Shown piece by piece: positions 44,401 to 53,906 of a stretch of 64,000 nt of DNA; positions within the stretch are counted from its first letter, which is position 1; each line of letters starts with the position of its first letter. Both the position numbers and the translations under genes were made by a program. The stretch comes from Diphasiastrum complanatum (Eukaryota > Streptophyta > Lycopodiopsida > Lycopodiales > Lycopodiaceae), in the NCBI GenBank assembly GCA_029204225.1, contig CM055110.1:15965306-16029305 (forward strand), given 5' to 3'. The notes under the pieces are model-generated. The model ran no database searches. It saw nothing but the letters and a program-made list of their open reading frames with translations, and was not told where the DNA came from.

Positions 44401-47400
44401 CTTGTTGGTAAGTGACGATGAGGACACTCGTCGTGTCATGACTATTTTAGTGCGGAAGCTTGTTCCAGAGGCACCAGTTTGTTATTTGTCCACCAAGGCG
44501 TGTGAAGCTTATTAGTTTCCAAATAATGAACTAATAGGCATGAGGGGAAAGCTGGAAGGTCATGACGTGCTCGTCTTATTTGACACCGGTTCCTCGCATC
44601 ATATTATCAATTCTCGCGTGGTGAGGAAGCTTCGCTTAGCTACTGTTCCATCTGATTGCCGGTACACTGTTGAGATGCCAGATGGTAAGGGAACAGAGGT
44701 TTGGGATGAAAGAGTCTCTCGGGCGTCTTTGCCTATTCAGACGTATACCGAGAAGTTAGACTTTGAAATTACTAAACTAGCTAAGTTTGATATTGTACTT
44801 GGCAAGCGGTGGCATGCAAGTAAGCAGCCCGCTATAGATTTTAAGTCACATGTGTATAAGTTCGGGCATGAGGGTATGTCTCATGTCTTAAAGGGAGATA
44901 GACCATCTGTTGAGGGTCCTTATTACCTGTATGCAAATAAAGAGAATGGAGATTCAATATTTGTAGTTGTGTTATATGAATGTTGATTCCAGTTTTGATT
45001 CTCTTTTTTGTAATAATCAAATAAGCACACTCACTAATGAACCACAAGAAACTTCATTTACATTTGCATCCCCTAGTGCACATGCATTTTCATTACAGCC
45101 AAGATGTGACCCAACAAGTGAGTTGGAGAAGTCCATCCGCACTAAGTTTTAACACGTGCTAATTAGTAATATTTGATGGATTTCCACCTAGACAGAACGT
45201 TGAGCATCGTATTGAGCTCGTTCCAGGGGCAAGTCCAGTATGTAGGCCTCCTTATAGGATGAGCCTAAAAGAGGAAGAGGAAGTCAGAAGGATGCTGGAG
45301 GAGTATCTCAAGCTGGGGTACATCCGTCCAAGTTATTCACCTTTCGCCTCTCTTATTTTACTTGTTAAGAAAAAGGATGGTAGTTTTCGGATGTGTGTAG
45401 ATTATAGGGGATTGAATAAGATCACTGTAAAGCACAGGTATTTGATGCCCAGGATTGATGATCTACTGGATGCGTTGCAAGGTGCCACCATTTTCAGTAA
45501 GATAGATCTCAAAAGTGAATACCATCAAATACGGATTCGAGATGAAGACGTCCAGAAGATGGCCTTTCGAACCCGTTTCGGGCATTATGAGTTTTTTGGT
45601 TATGCCATTTGGGTTAACCGTTGCACCAGCCACATTCATGATGCTCATGAACGATGTCTTGCGAGACTATATGGGTAAGTTTGTCGTCAATTTTATATAT
45701 TAGTTTATAGTAAAGCGGTCGAGGAGCATGAGATTCATCTCAAGATCGTATTTGGCATTACAAGCTTCTGTCCTGTACGATAATGCTCAGAAGACAGAGT
45801 TGTGTAAGACTCATGTCGAGTATTGGGTCACGTAATGACAACTGAGGTATTTCGGTTGACCCAGCCAAGGTGGCTGTGGTTAAGAAGTGGTCGAGGCTTG
45901 CTGATATACACCAATTGCAATCTTTTTGAGGCTTTTGTAAGTTCTACCGGCGGTATGTTAGGAATTATTCCTAGATAGCTGCCCCTTTAACGAACCAGTT
46001 ACGAAAAAACAACACTGTAGTTCGGTGGGATGCTGAAGCTTAGCATAGTTTTGAGAACTTGAAGGAGTCGGTGGCCACGTCTCCAGTCCTCAAAATTGTT
46101 GATACCCAGAAACCGTTTGACCTAGAGATGGATGCAAGTGGCAATGCCATAGGTGCAGTGTTGAGCCAAGAGGGTAGACCAGTAGCCTTTGAGAGTAAAA
46201 AGTTGACACCAGCTCAACAGAGATATCCTACACAAGAGCAAGAGCTGTATGCAATCATACATGCGCTCAAGGTGTGGAGACATGATTTATACGGCGCCGA
46301 GTTTTATGTGTACACAGATCATCATAAATTTAAAGTATTTTTGCACTCAGCCATATTTGAAAGGCCGCCAAGCTCGGTGGGCCGAGCTGATGCAGGAATT
46401 TCATTTAGAAAGTTGCTTCCGAAGAGGGAAGGAAAATGTGGTCGCTGATGCACTATCGCAGATACTGCATCAGATGAGTGACTGTGGTTGACAGCGATCT
46501 CATGAAGGAGATTAAGTCAGTCGAGGCTGTCGCTTCCGTAGAGGCACACGCCAGCACATATCTAACATACACTGTGAAGGATGGTATGTTTATTGAGAAG
46601 GAATCATGCATCTTAGTTTCCAAGGGGGGCTTGAACCTGGGACCAAAGAAACTTTGGATGCCAAGCTAACCAAGTGAGCCCTAGATAAGGTATCATGGAA
46701 ACACACATCCCTAGGAGCATTTATCTACTCCTAATATTATTGAATGATGTGCTGCCATCAGACGGAACCTTTTATCACATATCTCACAATGCTGTGCCCT
46801 GCCCTTATCTGACAGAATCTGTCATCGGCTTGCTCAACCTATAAAAATTTGATCCTACTCACACTACTTGGTTCCTTGAGTAACCACAACCTCAGCCTCC
46901 TTGACCGTCTCGCCAATCTTAGACTTGGCCTTGTCACTGACCACCACATGATTCATCCAACACACTTCAGCTCTCACATCATGTCTGTATCAACCAGCAC
47001 AAGTTATTAATTTTGTAAAGTCTCTCACATGTATTTCATCAGTGACCACCATATCCAACACATGCAACTTCTTTCATGCTGCCATCATCCAAAAGCACCG
47101 TGACATAATACATTTGCCATGACATATATGGACGTAACACCAACACTTCATGCAACTTCTTTCATGCTACCATCATCCAAAAGCACCGTCACATAGTACA
47201 TTTGCCATGACATGTATGGACGTAACACCAACACTTATCGTATCATTGCACATCTTAGTGCCAGTTTGATTTCAGTCAGCAAACACAGTCATCTTCCTTA
47301 GTGGTGGTAACACTCTGACACAGACCAATCGACTTCACTAATATGTTGTAAAAGTATAAGATACACCACTGTGCATCAGTTGTCATCAGTGGCATTCCAT

Positions 47401-50400
47401 TCATCGTCTTTCATCATCTCTTTGCATGAACTCTATAGAACCATTATCCAAATTTTTGCTCAACCGTAGCAATATCAAACTCACTGTGCGCACATTCAGA
47501 TTCACAAAATGTTGTCCCCTTCAAACTCTTTAAGCCTCTTGCATAGTTTTCATTGCAGTTGTGTGACTTCCTCGTGGCAGTCTCTTGAACCTTTCGTTGA
47601 TTTTTCTTGCTAGCGCATCCTCTTCAATTTTCTAAACAGAAGCCATACAAAGAAAGATCATAACCAAATTGAAGTATATCCTCTAATATATCCACCGCTG
47701 TCACTTGTACTAGCATCTGTAATATGTATCTGTCTAGTACGGCTGTGCCTGCTTACTTCTGATTTTGATCTGGAAACAAGTGTACCTAATAGCTGCCCAA
47801 GTGCAATCCTTTTTGGAACAACTGTACCCTCTAGCTGCCCACGCGTGATCCTTTCCTGCTTTTGTTCACATGTTTGAGCCTGCCCAATACCGCGTCAATT
47901 GTATGCCCCTGTTGTCTGATTTGCTGGTACAAGTTGCTATCACACTCTTTAAATGAGTGGTATGGCCTCCCACAGGTTGATTTCTGATCCCAATCCACTG
48001 GAACTTCTGTCAGCCAACTGCTGATATGTCTTCCTAAATTGCAATCCAACTTGTACAACCGAGTTGTTATGGGTTGTTTGTTGATTTAATGCCATCTGGT
48101 ACAATTTCTTTTATCAGTATGGTTGCCTGCACAGTCGTGCTGCTTGATTTTCTCCACCTGCTCATGTGTATTTATTGCAATACATTTATGTGGTACATGT
48201 TAACTGCCAAACACTGACTTATGTGCTATGTGGCTGACTTTACAGTCCCAGTATGATACTTATCCACCTGTGTAGGGACTGCAAACGTTTGGTACTTGGA
48301 GCCTTTATTGGATGATCTTAATTCATGAGATTAGCCCTTGGCATGACATCGTGTACAATACTGACAGAGTCATCATCAATTCCCAACATTCAAGCGCGCA
48401 ATAATCTCCTCAAGGTCTCTACTAGAAGTTCGAGTAGTAGGTGTAATGATAGGAATGCTTGTAAAAGAGTTTCAAACCAACGTTATAGAAAACCCTTAAC
48501 ATTTCTACGAAGTTGGTAAAAGGCTAAGCCTATAGTAGATGAAAGACTGTGCAACAAATAGGATGTATATAGGCCACCAAAACCCTCTCAGTAAACTGGA
48601 AAGTAAGATCATCATAGTAATGGATTTTTTTTTTAGCTGTGAGTCACCAATTTTGTAAAAGCCAACAAGTAGTTGCTGCCATAAGGTCCATATAGGAATG
48701 TGCAAGAGGGAGGTACTGCCTGCTCAATATGAAGGGAACGGGTGGTGTAGAAGAGGGGTGTGCTGAAAATAGGCTGGTCTGCTGGTAAGTAAAGCCTAGA
48801 GCTAACCTGCCGCAACTGTAGTGTGGAAAACCTGCTGCTGGACGATGGACAGGCTTGTTAAAAAATAGGCTTGGAGCTCTACCTGCTGGTGATTGAGGCC
48901 CGGTGCTGGAAAAGATGGGCCCAAGTGCAAGTAGCTGAGTAACTGCCTCCATGTAGCTTGATGGAATAGCCTGGGAGAGAGCGAAATAAGCTATGGTAGA
49001 GGTAGCTCGATCGACTGATCTCTGGCATAGTAGCTTGTTTCAAGGCTGGCTGGGCATAGGAGATGGGGTTAGTAGCAACATGATACTCTGGAGAAAACAT
49101 GCAAACCACAACATCGAGAAGGAATGTGTGTCTTGTATCAATCATGAGCAACCCAGGAGGGGGGAAAACATGTCTTGAGAGGAAAACCAGTGCTTATATA
49201 GCCTTCCACAACAGCCTTCCTGGTCCTTAAAGGAGAAATCTACTTGCAGCTTTGTGTGATGTTGAACAGCTGATGATTGTATAGCAATCTTCTACTCGGT
49301 CAGAGTACAATCGATAGGAACCTGATATGAAGTAGATTGCTTATGGAACCTGTCACAGGAGTGCAAATGAGCTGCCTACTGTGATTACTCTGCTTGTAGT
49401 GTTTTGGATGCCTACAAGGGTACCTGAGGGAACCTTCCAAGAAGCTATCAAATTAGGCTATATATCAGCGTGGTTTCCTTTCAGTTGGTCCCTGGCCTAG
49501 TCAACTTAGATTTATACAGTAATAAATGACAATAACGACCATGTGCCTAACTCAAACGTATGGACGTGTGAGCAATAACCACTGAGGGGTTAAATATATG
49601 AAAGCCCTTAATACGGTCAATATTGGTCCTCATCTGGCCATAATCTGTTTGTTTGTTGTTTTCTTCTCAACTCTGGTGCTTGTTTGACTAGTCATTTACT
49701 TAGTTGGTATTCTCTTGAAATTCAGTTAGCAACTTATGTTTGGCTTATGATGTGCCTTCAGTAATTCTTGTTGCCTATCTTAATGTTGCTATTTGATGAG
49801 ACTTCTTGGACTTCTTTAGTTGCATGTCACTGTGTATATTGGTCTGACTCTCACCTAATGACATTACTAACCTTCAGATTAAGTTTGTCATATACATTCC
49901 AATCTCACAATCAGAGAAATCTCAACCAATGTGCTGCTTGCATCAAGTTTTCTACTTTTCACTTACCCTGATAAATGATCACATGCTCCTTAACGAGATT
50001 TTGGCCAGTCTACTACTTTGTTTATTAACTTACTCCTGATTGCCAATATTTAACATTTTGAAAGACCTCACTTTTCAACTCTACTCTAGAAACAGCAAAA
50101 AAAGAATTACATTAATTGCTTAGGTAGTTGCCAATTAATAATGTATCAATAAACGTCTTGATTCATTTCAGTGATTCACTAATCTGAACAAAGCTGGCTC
50201 ATTTTCACTGGATATAATCAACATCAAGTTTACTTCTTTGTTGATTCTTGTCCTTGAAGGCCGTGCAGCATTAATGATGAGAGCAATTGCCTACGACAGC
50301 TGGAAGATATTGGAAAATTTAGTAGTATTGATTGATAACTCGCAACATGTCTTTTCAAGTTTGTACTCATCTTCTTTTTTGGACGTTAGCTGAAGTTGTT

Positions 50401-52166
50401 TTACTTTCATTGAGATTTATGCCAAGCCTTGCCAGGTCCGGGATCTGAATGGATATAGGCTTTGAAGCTTAGTTGCCCGTTCTGGAACGGAACGCGTTTT
50501 GTTCCGAACGATGCCCTTAAAAAAAAAATATGTTTTTTTACAAAGGGCTAATTATTACAGAACGTAAAATAGAGGAACTGCTACGCAGTGCTCACAAGGT
50601 ATTCAAAAGGTATTCTCCATAATAGTTTGATCAAAAAAAATTGTTACGACTGCCAAGGAAAGTTTTCTTCCTCATCCCCCCTAATTCAGAGAGGCACCGC
50701 TATTTTCTCATCGTCATATATCATTTTTTCTTTCTCATTCTCCAACACACAAACTGTAGACGCCCCAGAGTTGAAAAATCCAAAGGTAACAGCACTAAGA
50801 GCAAGGGGGGCTCCGCTCTAAGTCAATCAAGATCAAGGGCACTTGAAATTTCTGAAAGGTGATACTTCCCAGTACTCAGCGAATGATATGCACTATTTGA
50901 AAATTATATCCTCAGCAGCATACTCCAGGAAACAAAGCAATAAATTGTCAGATGAGTTAGGATCTCATGCTCATCTTTTGTCCGTGGGTAAGATGAAAAA
51001 ACTTCCACTCTTCTGCTGATTCGCACCATAAATTTTTATGTTATGAGCCATCCAGGATGCGCAATGTTCATTTTCAGTTAAGTTTCATATCAAGACTCCT
51101 AATTTGGGTTTCTCCAACACACAATCTGTAGACGCCCCAGGATTTCAACCGCTATTTTCTCATCGTCGTACACTCGTTCCGACCCAGTACGTTCCGGAAC
51201 GTACGGAACGGGCGGACGGAATGCTCCGACCCATTTTGGTCGGAACGGGCTTCTAAGCTTTGAAGTTAGCAAGGAAGGCGACATATCTCCTTTTTTGCAA
51301 TTTGTAGCTAATCCACGTTCATTTTCTTAGGTACACAAAATCCCAGGAATACCTTTGCATCTTTGCCAATTGCGACAACTGGTTATGGTGTTCCTGTTAT
51401 GGGGCCTATCGGAGCAGGAAACATTGCCCAAAGCAAGGTGGTGCTTCTTGTATATGATGTTTTAAATTAGTTGGATAAGTTATTTGATCCTGCAAGAAGT
51501 AATTTTTTTGTTCAAGGGTTGTGATATCCTGATCAGAAGAAGTGTCTTATGGCAGGGTATCATGTCTCCACTTGTCCCTTTGCAAGCACCTTTCCGTGTG
51601 ACGCTGCCCCTTGTTCAAGCAGGCTCTCATACTACAACTACAAGTATTGAGGTATTAGATGAGCATATTGGAGCTCTTGTAGGTCGTGGGGGAAAGACTA
51701 TCAATGAAATCCAACAGGTGGGTCCTTTGTAGAACTACTTTGTGTGGTTTCTTTATAAGCAATCAAAGATTACCACTGAGAAGTGTGTGACATTATAGGA
51801 GGTTTGGGTAACTGGGTTGGGGGTAGAAGTAAATGCATTTCCATGATATATTGCTTTCACTGTTTGGCATACTTTCAGAATAGCGGTGTAAAGATAAAGA
51901 TCTCAAATCGTGGAGATTTCGTTCCTGGAACAAAGAACAGGTATGCGATTTTCTTAAAAGGTCAGGCTCATCTTTTGACAAAAGTTTTGTATCTTTTGCA
52001 ATAATTATGCCATCAATGTTATGGCCTGCATCTTAGTCGATTGCCATGATCTCTACTTTTTTGCAGAAAGGTCACTCTGATGGGAACAGCGGCAGGTGTG
52101 CAAATCGCACAACATTTGGTGGCACAGAGACTTCAGCAGATTATTGCTTCTGATATAGACAAGTGA
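34640..52166 (+). CDS. BTR1: Triple KH-domain RNA-binding protein, BTR1-like (8 exons, 343 aa)
   Basis: Coding exons: 34640-34703, 36099-36340, 36648-36748, 36921-37114, 51331-51437, 51556-51717, 51879-51940, 52067-52166. All introns are GT-AG and the phases agree, giving 1032 coding bases including the TGA. KH1 is about residues 30-98 ([16 protein letters not shown], loop GKGG 45-48), KH2 about 115-180 ([16 protein letters not shown], loop 129-132), KH3 about 249-330 (loop GRGG 279-282). GxxG loops bind single-stranded RNA. The wording of KH1 and KH2 and the length match plant BTR1, a PCBP/Nova-like protein known to bind RNA, including tobamovirus RNA. Intron 4 is 14.2 kb and full of transposon debris. 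A second donor at 37158 (GTAAGT) would shift the frame. No breaks are seen, so it is probably functional. Confidence 0.93.
37246..37328. repeat. (GT)n-(GA)n microsatellite in KH intron 4
   Basis: About 22 bp of (GT)n passes directly into about 60 bp of (GA)n, some 130 bp inside intron 4. A second (GA)n, with one C interruption, lies at 38386-38449. Frames with Ser-Leu runs here are artefacts. Confidence 0.97.
37330..39400. other. KH intron 4, left part, unassigned
   Basis: Apart from the (GA)n at 38386-38449, this stretch shows no protein-like frame. A short inverted repeat (CGGCCCGGTTCGAACCGG) is present near 38277-38292. The content is otherwise ordinary intron sequence. Confidence 0.4.
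39601..40010 (-). pseudogene. hAT-type transposase fragment (DUF659-like)
   Basis: The minus-strand frame (133 codons) reads [40 protein letters not shown], then [20 protein letters not shown] and [20 protein letters not shown]. This is the plant hAT-like DUF659 segment, with the catalytic-core SDG(W/R)xD, TDNA and C-A-H-C landmarks (here R-A-A-H-C). No BED zinc finger, no C-terminal dimerisation domain and no terminal repeats are visible, and the frame ends in unrelated sequence. It lies antisense inside the KH-gene intron. Confidence 0.85.
40100..42470. other. KH intron 4, middle part, unassigned
   Basis: No transposon or gene motif was found. A TCTCTC tract is present at 41760-41776. The GC content is higher than in the flanking AT-rich parts. 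Confidence 0.4.
42475..43550 (+). repeat. Probable Ty3 5' LTR and leader
   Basis: TGTTAGAGCCCGGTCTCGCTCTAACA at 42475 has an 8-bp inverted repeat (TGTTAGAG/CTCTAACA) and looks like an LTR start. GC-rich sequence with many ACCGG and GGTCAC words follows, then an AT-rich leader. Gag begins near 43555. I could not find the inner LTR edge, a primer-binding site or a second LTR copy, so the limits are approximate. Confidence 0.4.
43555..44200 (+). pseudogene. Ty3/gypsy Gag remnant
   Basis: Pieces in different frames read [20 protein letters not shown] and KWEEYFDF, then [20 protein letters not shown], then [10 protein letters not shown] and [20 protein letters not shown]. This is the Retrotrans_gag order (capsid helices and an F-x-x-GL-R end). 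Stops and at least two frameshifts interrupt it. It belongs with the protease, RT and RNase H pieces downstream. Confidence 0.78.
44540..44986 (+). pseudogene. Ty3/gypsy protease remnant
   Basis: This 148-codon frame has [20 protein letters not shown], with the active-site DTG near residues 16-18, then [20 protein letters not shown], the usual hydrophobic-hydrophobic-G flap partner. The catalytic region is intact, but upstream and downstream shifts disconnect it from Gag and RT. It could still give a folded domain, although expression is unlikely. Confidence 0.88.
45170..45840 (+). pseudogene. Ty3/gypsy reverse transcriptase remnant
   Basis: [20 protein letters not shown] leads into 139 codons (45259-45678) with [33 protein letters not shown] and [16 protein letters not shown], where the first catalytic Asp is present. 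A shift near 45600 moves the frame, which continues as [20 protein letters not shown], then GKFVVNFIY and a stop. The Y-x-D-D box is therefore lost (VVNFIY where VYIDD is expected). The type is plant chromovirus-like. Confidence 0.9.
46020..46610 (+). pseudogene. Ty3/gypsy RNase H remnant
   Basis: The frame from about 46059 reads [40 protein letters not shown], then [20 protein letters not shown] and [10 protein letters not shown], all standard RNase H landmarks. A shift near 46360 moves to [20 protein letters not shown] and [10 protein letters not shown]. Similarity ends near 46610, before integrase, where a tRNA-like sequence begins on the other strand. Confidence 0.9.
46620..46680 (-). mobile_element. 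tRNA-derived SINE head or tRNA relic
   Basis: Read on the minus strand, GCTCACTTGGTTAG (46679-46666) resembles a pol III A box and GGTTCAAGCCC (46637-46627) is a perfect B box, spaced 28 bp apart. This arrangement is typical of tRNA-derived SINE heads. Only the head is present, since Ty3 sequence begins just beyond the B box, so it may be a 3'-truncated insertion or a chance match. Confidence 0.4.
46681..50458. other. KH intron 4, right part
   Basis: No gene was found. An 88-bp tandem duplication sits at 47061-47236. Around 48660-49100 the sequence is purine/pyrimidine mixed with repeated AGGCTTG and CTGCTGG words. Frames of 60-100 codons here show no protein-family motif. Confidence 0.45.
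47061..47236 (+). repeat. 88-bp tandem duplication
   Basis: CATGCAACTTCTTTCATGCT starts at 47061 and 47149. Both copies run through CCATCATCCAAAAGCACCGT and GACGTAACACCAACACTT with only a few substitutions, so the duplication is young. Confidence 0.9.
50468..51256. mobile_element. Small terminal-inverted-repeat element in KH intron 4
   Basis: GCTTTGAAG occurs just outside both ends (50459-50467 and 51257-51265). Inside it, the left end CTTAGTTGCCCGTTC and the inverted right end TTAGAAGCCCGTTC match at 12 of 14 aligned positions. Both ends carry nested GGAACG/CGTTCC palindromes. Internally, the phrases CCGCTATTTTCTCATCGTC and TCTCCAACACACAA occur twice, in swapped order. There is no transposase, so it is a non-autonomous element. 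A 9-bp duplication would suit the Mutator group. Confidence 0.55.
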
Positions 52167-53550
52167 GCTTTCTATTTTGATGAATTTAATCAACTGACAT
52201 GTTCACAGTTTTGGCCATGTGTTTAGGCCTAGGTGTGTGATGAATTCAAAGTGGTTGTTTGACTTTTCAAACATCCCTATGTTGGTTGGGTCCACCGAGC
52301 TATTTGGACCTTATTAATGGGAAGATTAGTAGAACAAGGGAACACAAGTTTTGGGAAGACCTTCTGTAGAAATTCCAAGGAAACTAAAATGCAGATGGTG
52401 TCAGGTGAACACAACACCAGAATAGTATGTAGGATATTTATTCTTTGTTGCCTTCATAGAAAGCAGTGGTATTTCCAATTCTATTTTATGGTTTGAAGTT
52501 CAGGTGATAAGTGTAATAGGCTCGATCCATCATTATTTGGAGTTACAAAATCCTTCATATGGGTTATGACAACATCCACTGTTCATCTCTACCATTTCGG
52601 AGATGAAATTCTTACTGCTACTATGGCATATTGCCAAAAGTGTTTATAGTGTGCCAGAACAGAGAACAAATTCAACCGATAGCTACTCAGTGAGAATTTG
52701 AACTTGGGGTAGTGGTTTGCAGATGTGAAGGTTAGAGATATCATGATATTGAAAGTTCATTCAACAAGATCTGTTGATTGTTTTTTGTAGTACCAGGATG
52801 TCACTTCATGTTGAATTTTAGTTTTGTATTCACAATAATGCTAGTCCTCAATGAGGCATCTCAAATGATGTTTGCTTGTCTTCAAATACAGTTGTTTCCA
52901 TTTTCGGCTTGCAAATGCTAAATTGTCGCGAAGTTGATCAATATTGAAGCTTAGGTCCATTTCATTTAAAATAGAGCTCTCTTACTGGTCTAGGAATGGG
53001 ACACTCACATTAACATCCACTTGCCACTATGTGGCAGATGACATGGCAGGAACCCATTTTCACATAGGGGCAAGTCAAATCCATTTTTTGGGCCAGCCAA
53101 TGTCCCCTGGCATGTTGAGCTGCCCCTGGCATGTTGGCCTGCATTTCGAAGCTTTTTCAACCCTTCACTGCCAATATTCCTTTCAATGAAATGCATTTCA
53201 ATTTTGACCTTTCCAGCTGAAAGGTAACTGCTTGAAAAAAAAACTTAGAGCACCTTCAACCTTTTAACATGAAAGGTTTCATACTTGCATTTTAAAACAC
53301 AACACCATGAATAAAATGGACCAGTCATATGTCAAGATTTGGGCCAATCATATTTTAGCCCTTCATTTAACACTTACCAACCAAATGTGAATTGGGGGTG
53401 GTCCGTCAACTCACTTGCTCAGACTAAAAAAATGGATGGCAAGTGCAAGGGCCAGGCAAAGAAACTTGCTTGTATCTGAAACCACCCTTAGTCAATTATC
53501 AAGTATGTTTTTGAGAATTCTATTGTGCAGGCTTATTGACCTGGCTCTCA
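52167..53550. other. 3' flank of the KH gene
   Basis: After the stop codon the sequence has no further coding exon. The 3' UTR end cannot be fixed because no canonical AATAAA is close to the stop. A short CTGGCATGTTG-type phrase repeats near 53100-53145. Confidence 0.4.
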
Positions 53551-53906
53551 TGTCTTTTTTAAATCAAGAAGAGAGGTGGGATAGTGATTCCTCACCATCA
53601 AGAGGCTGAATTTGGCTTATGGGAAGCTAGGTCATTACTGGAGTAGTAGAAAGGGAAATTTATTAGTACTTAAGAACCCTTATAGTTTCTCATCTCTATT
53701 TATCATGCAATCATGTGGAGTAGTGTGGTGTCTTTGTAAATGAAGAAGACAGGTGGGATAGTGAATCCTCACCATTAGAAGCTGAATTTTGGCTTATGGT
53801 AAGCTAGGTCATGACTGTAGTAGTAGAAACGGAAATTTGTCAGTACTTAAGAACCCCCACAGTTTCTCATCTCTATCTATCATGCAATCATGGGGACTAG
53901 CGTGGT
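53551..53906 (+). repeat. Tandem duplication of about 178 bp
   Basis: TGTCTTTNTNAAAT(C/G)AAGAAGA starts at 53551 and 53729. Both copies run through GGTGGGATAGTGA, GAAGCTAGGTCAT and CAGTTTCTCATCTCTAT-like phrases to a GTGGAGTAG or GGGACTAG end. Divergence is near ten percent. Confidence 0.85.

Noticed and set aside
46059-46491. RNase H frame as evidence of an active Ty3 element
   Set aside because: The RT Asp pair is lost by a frameshift, integrase is missing, and no matching second LTR was found.
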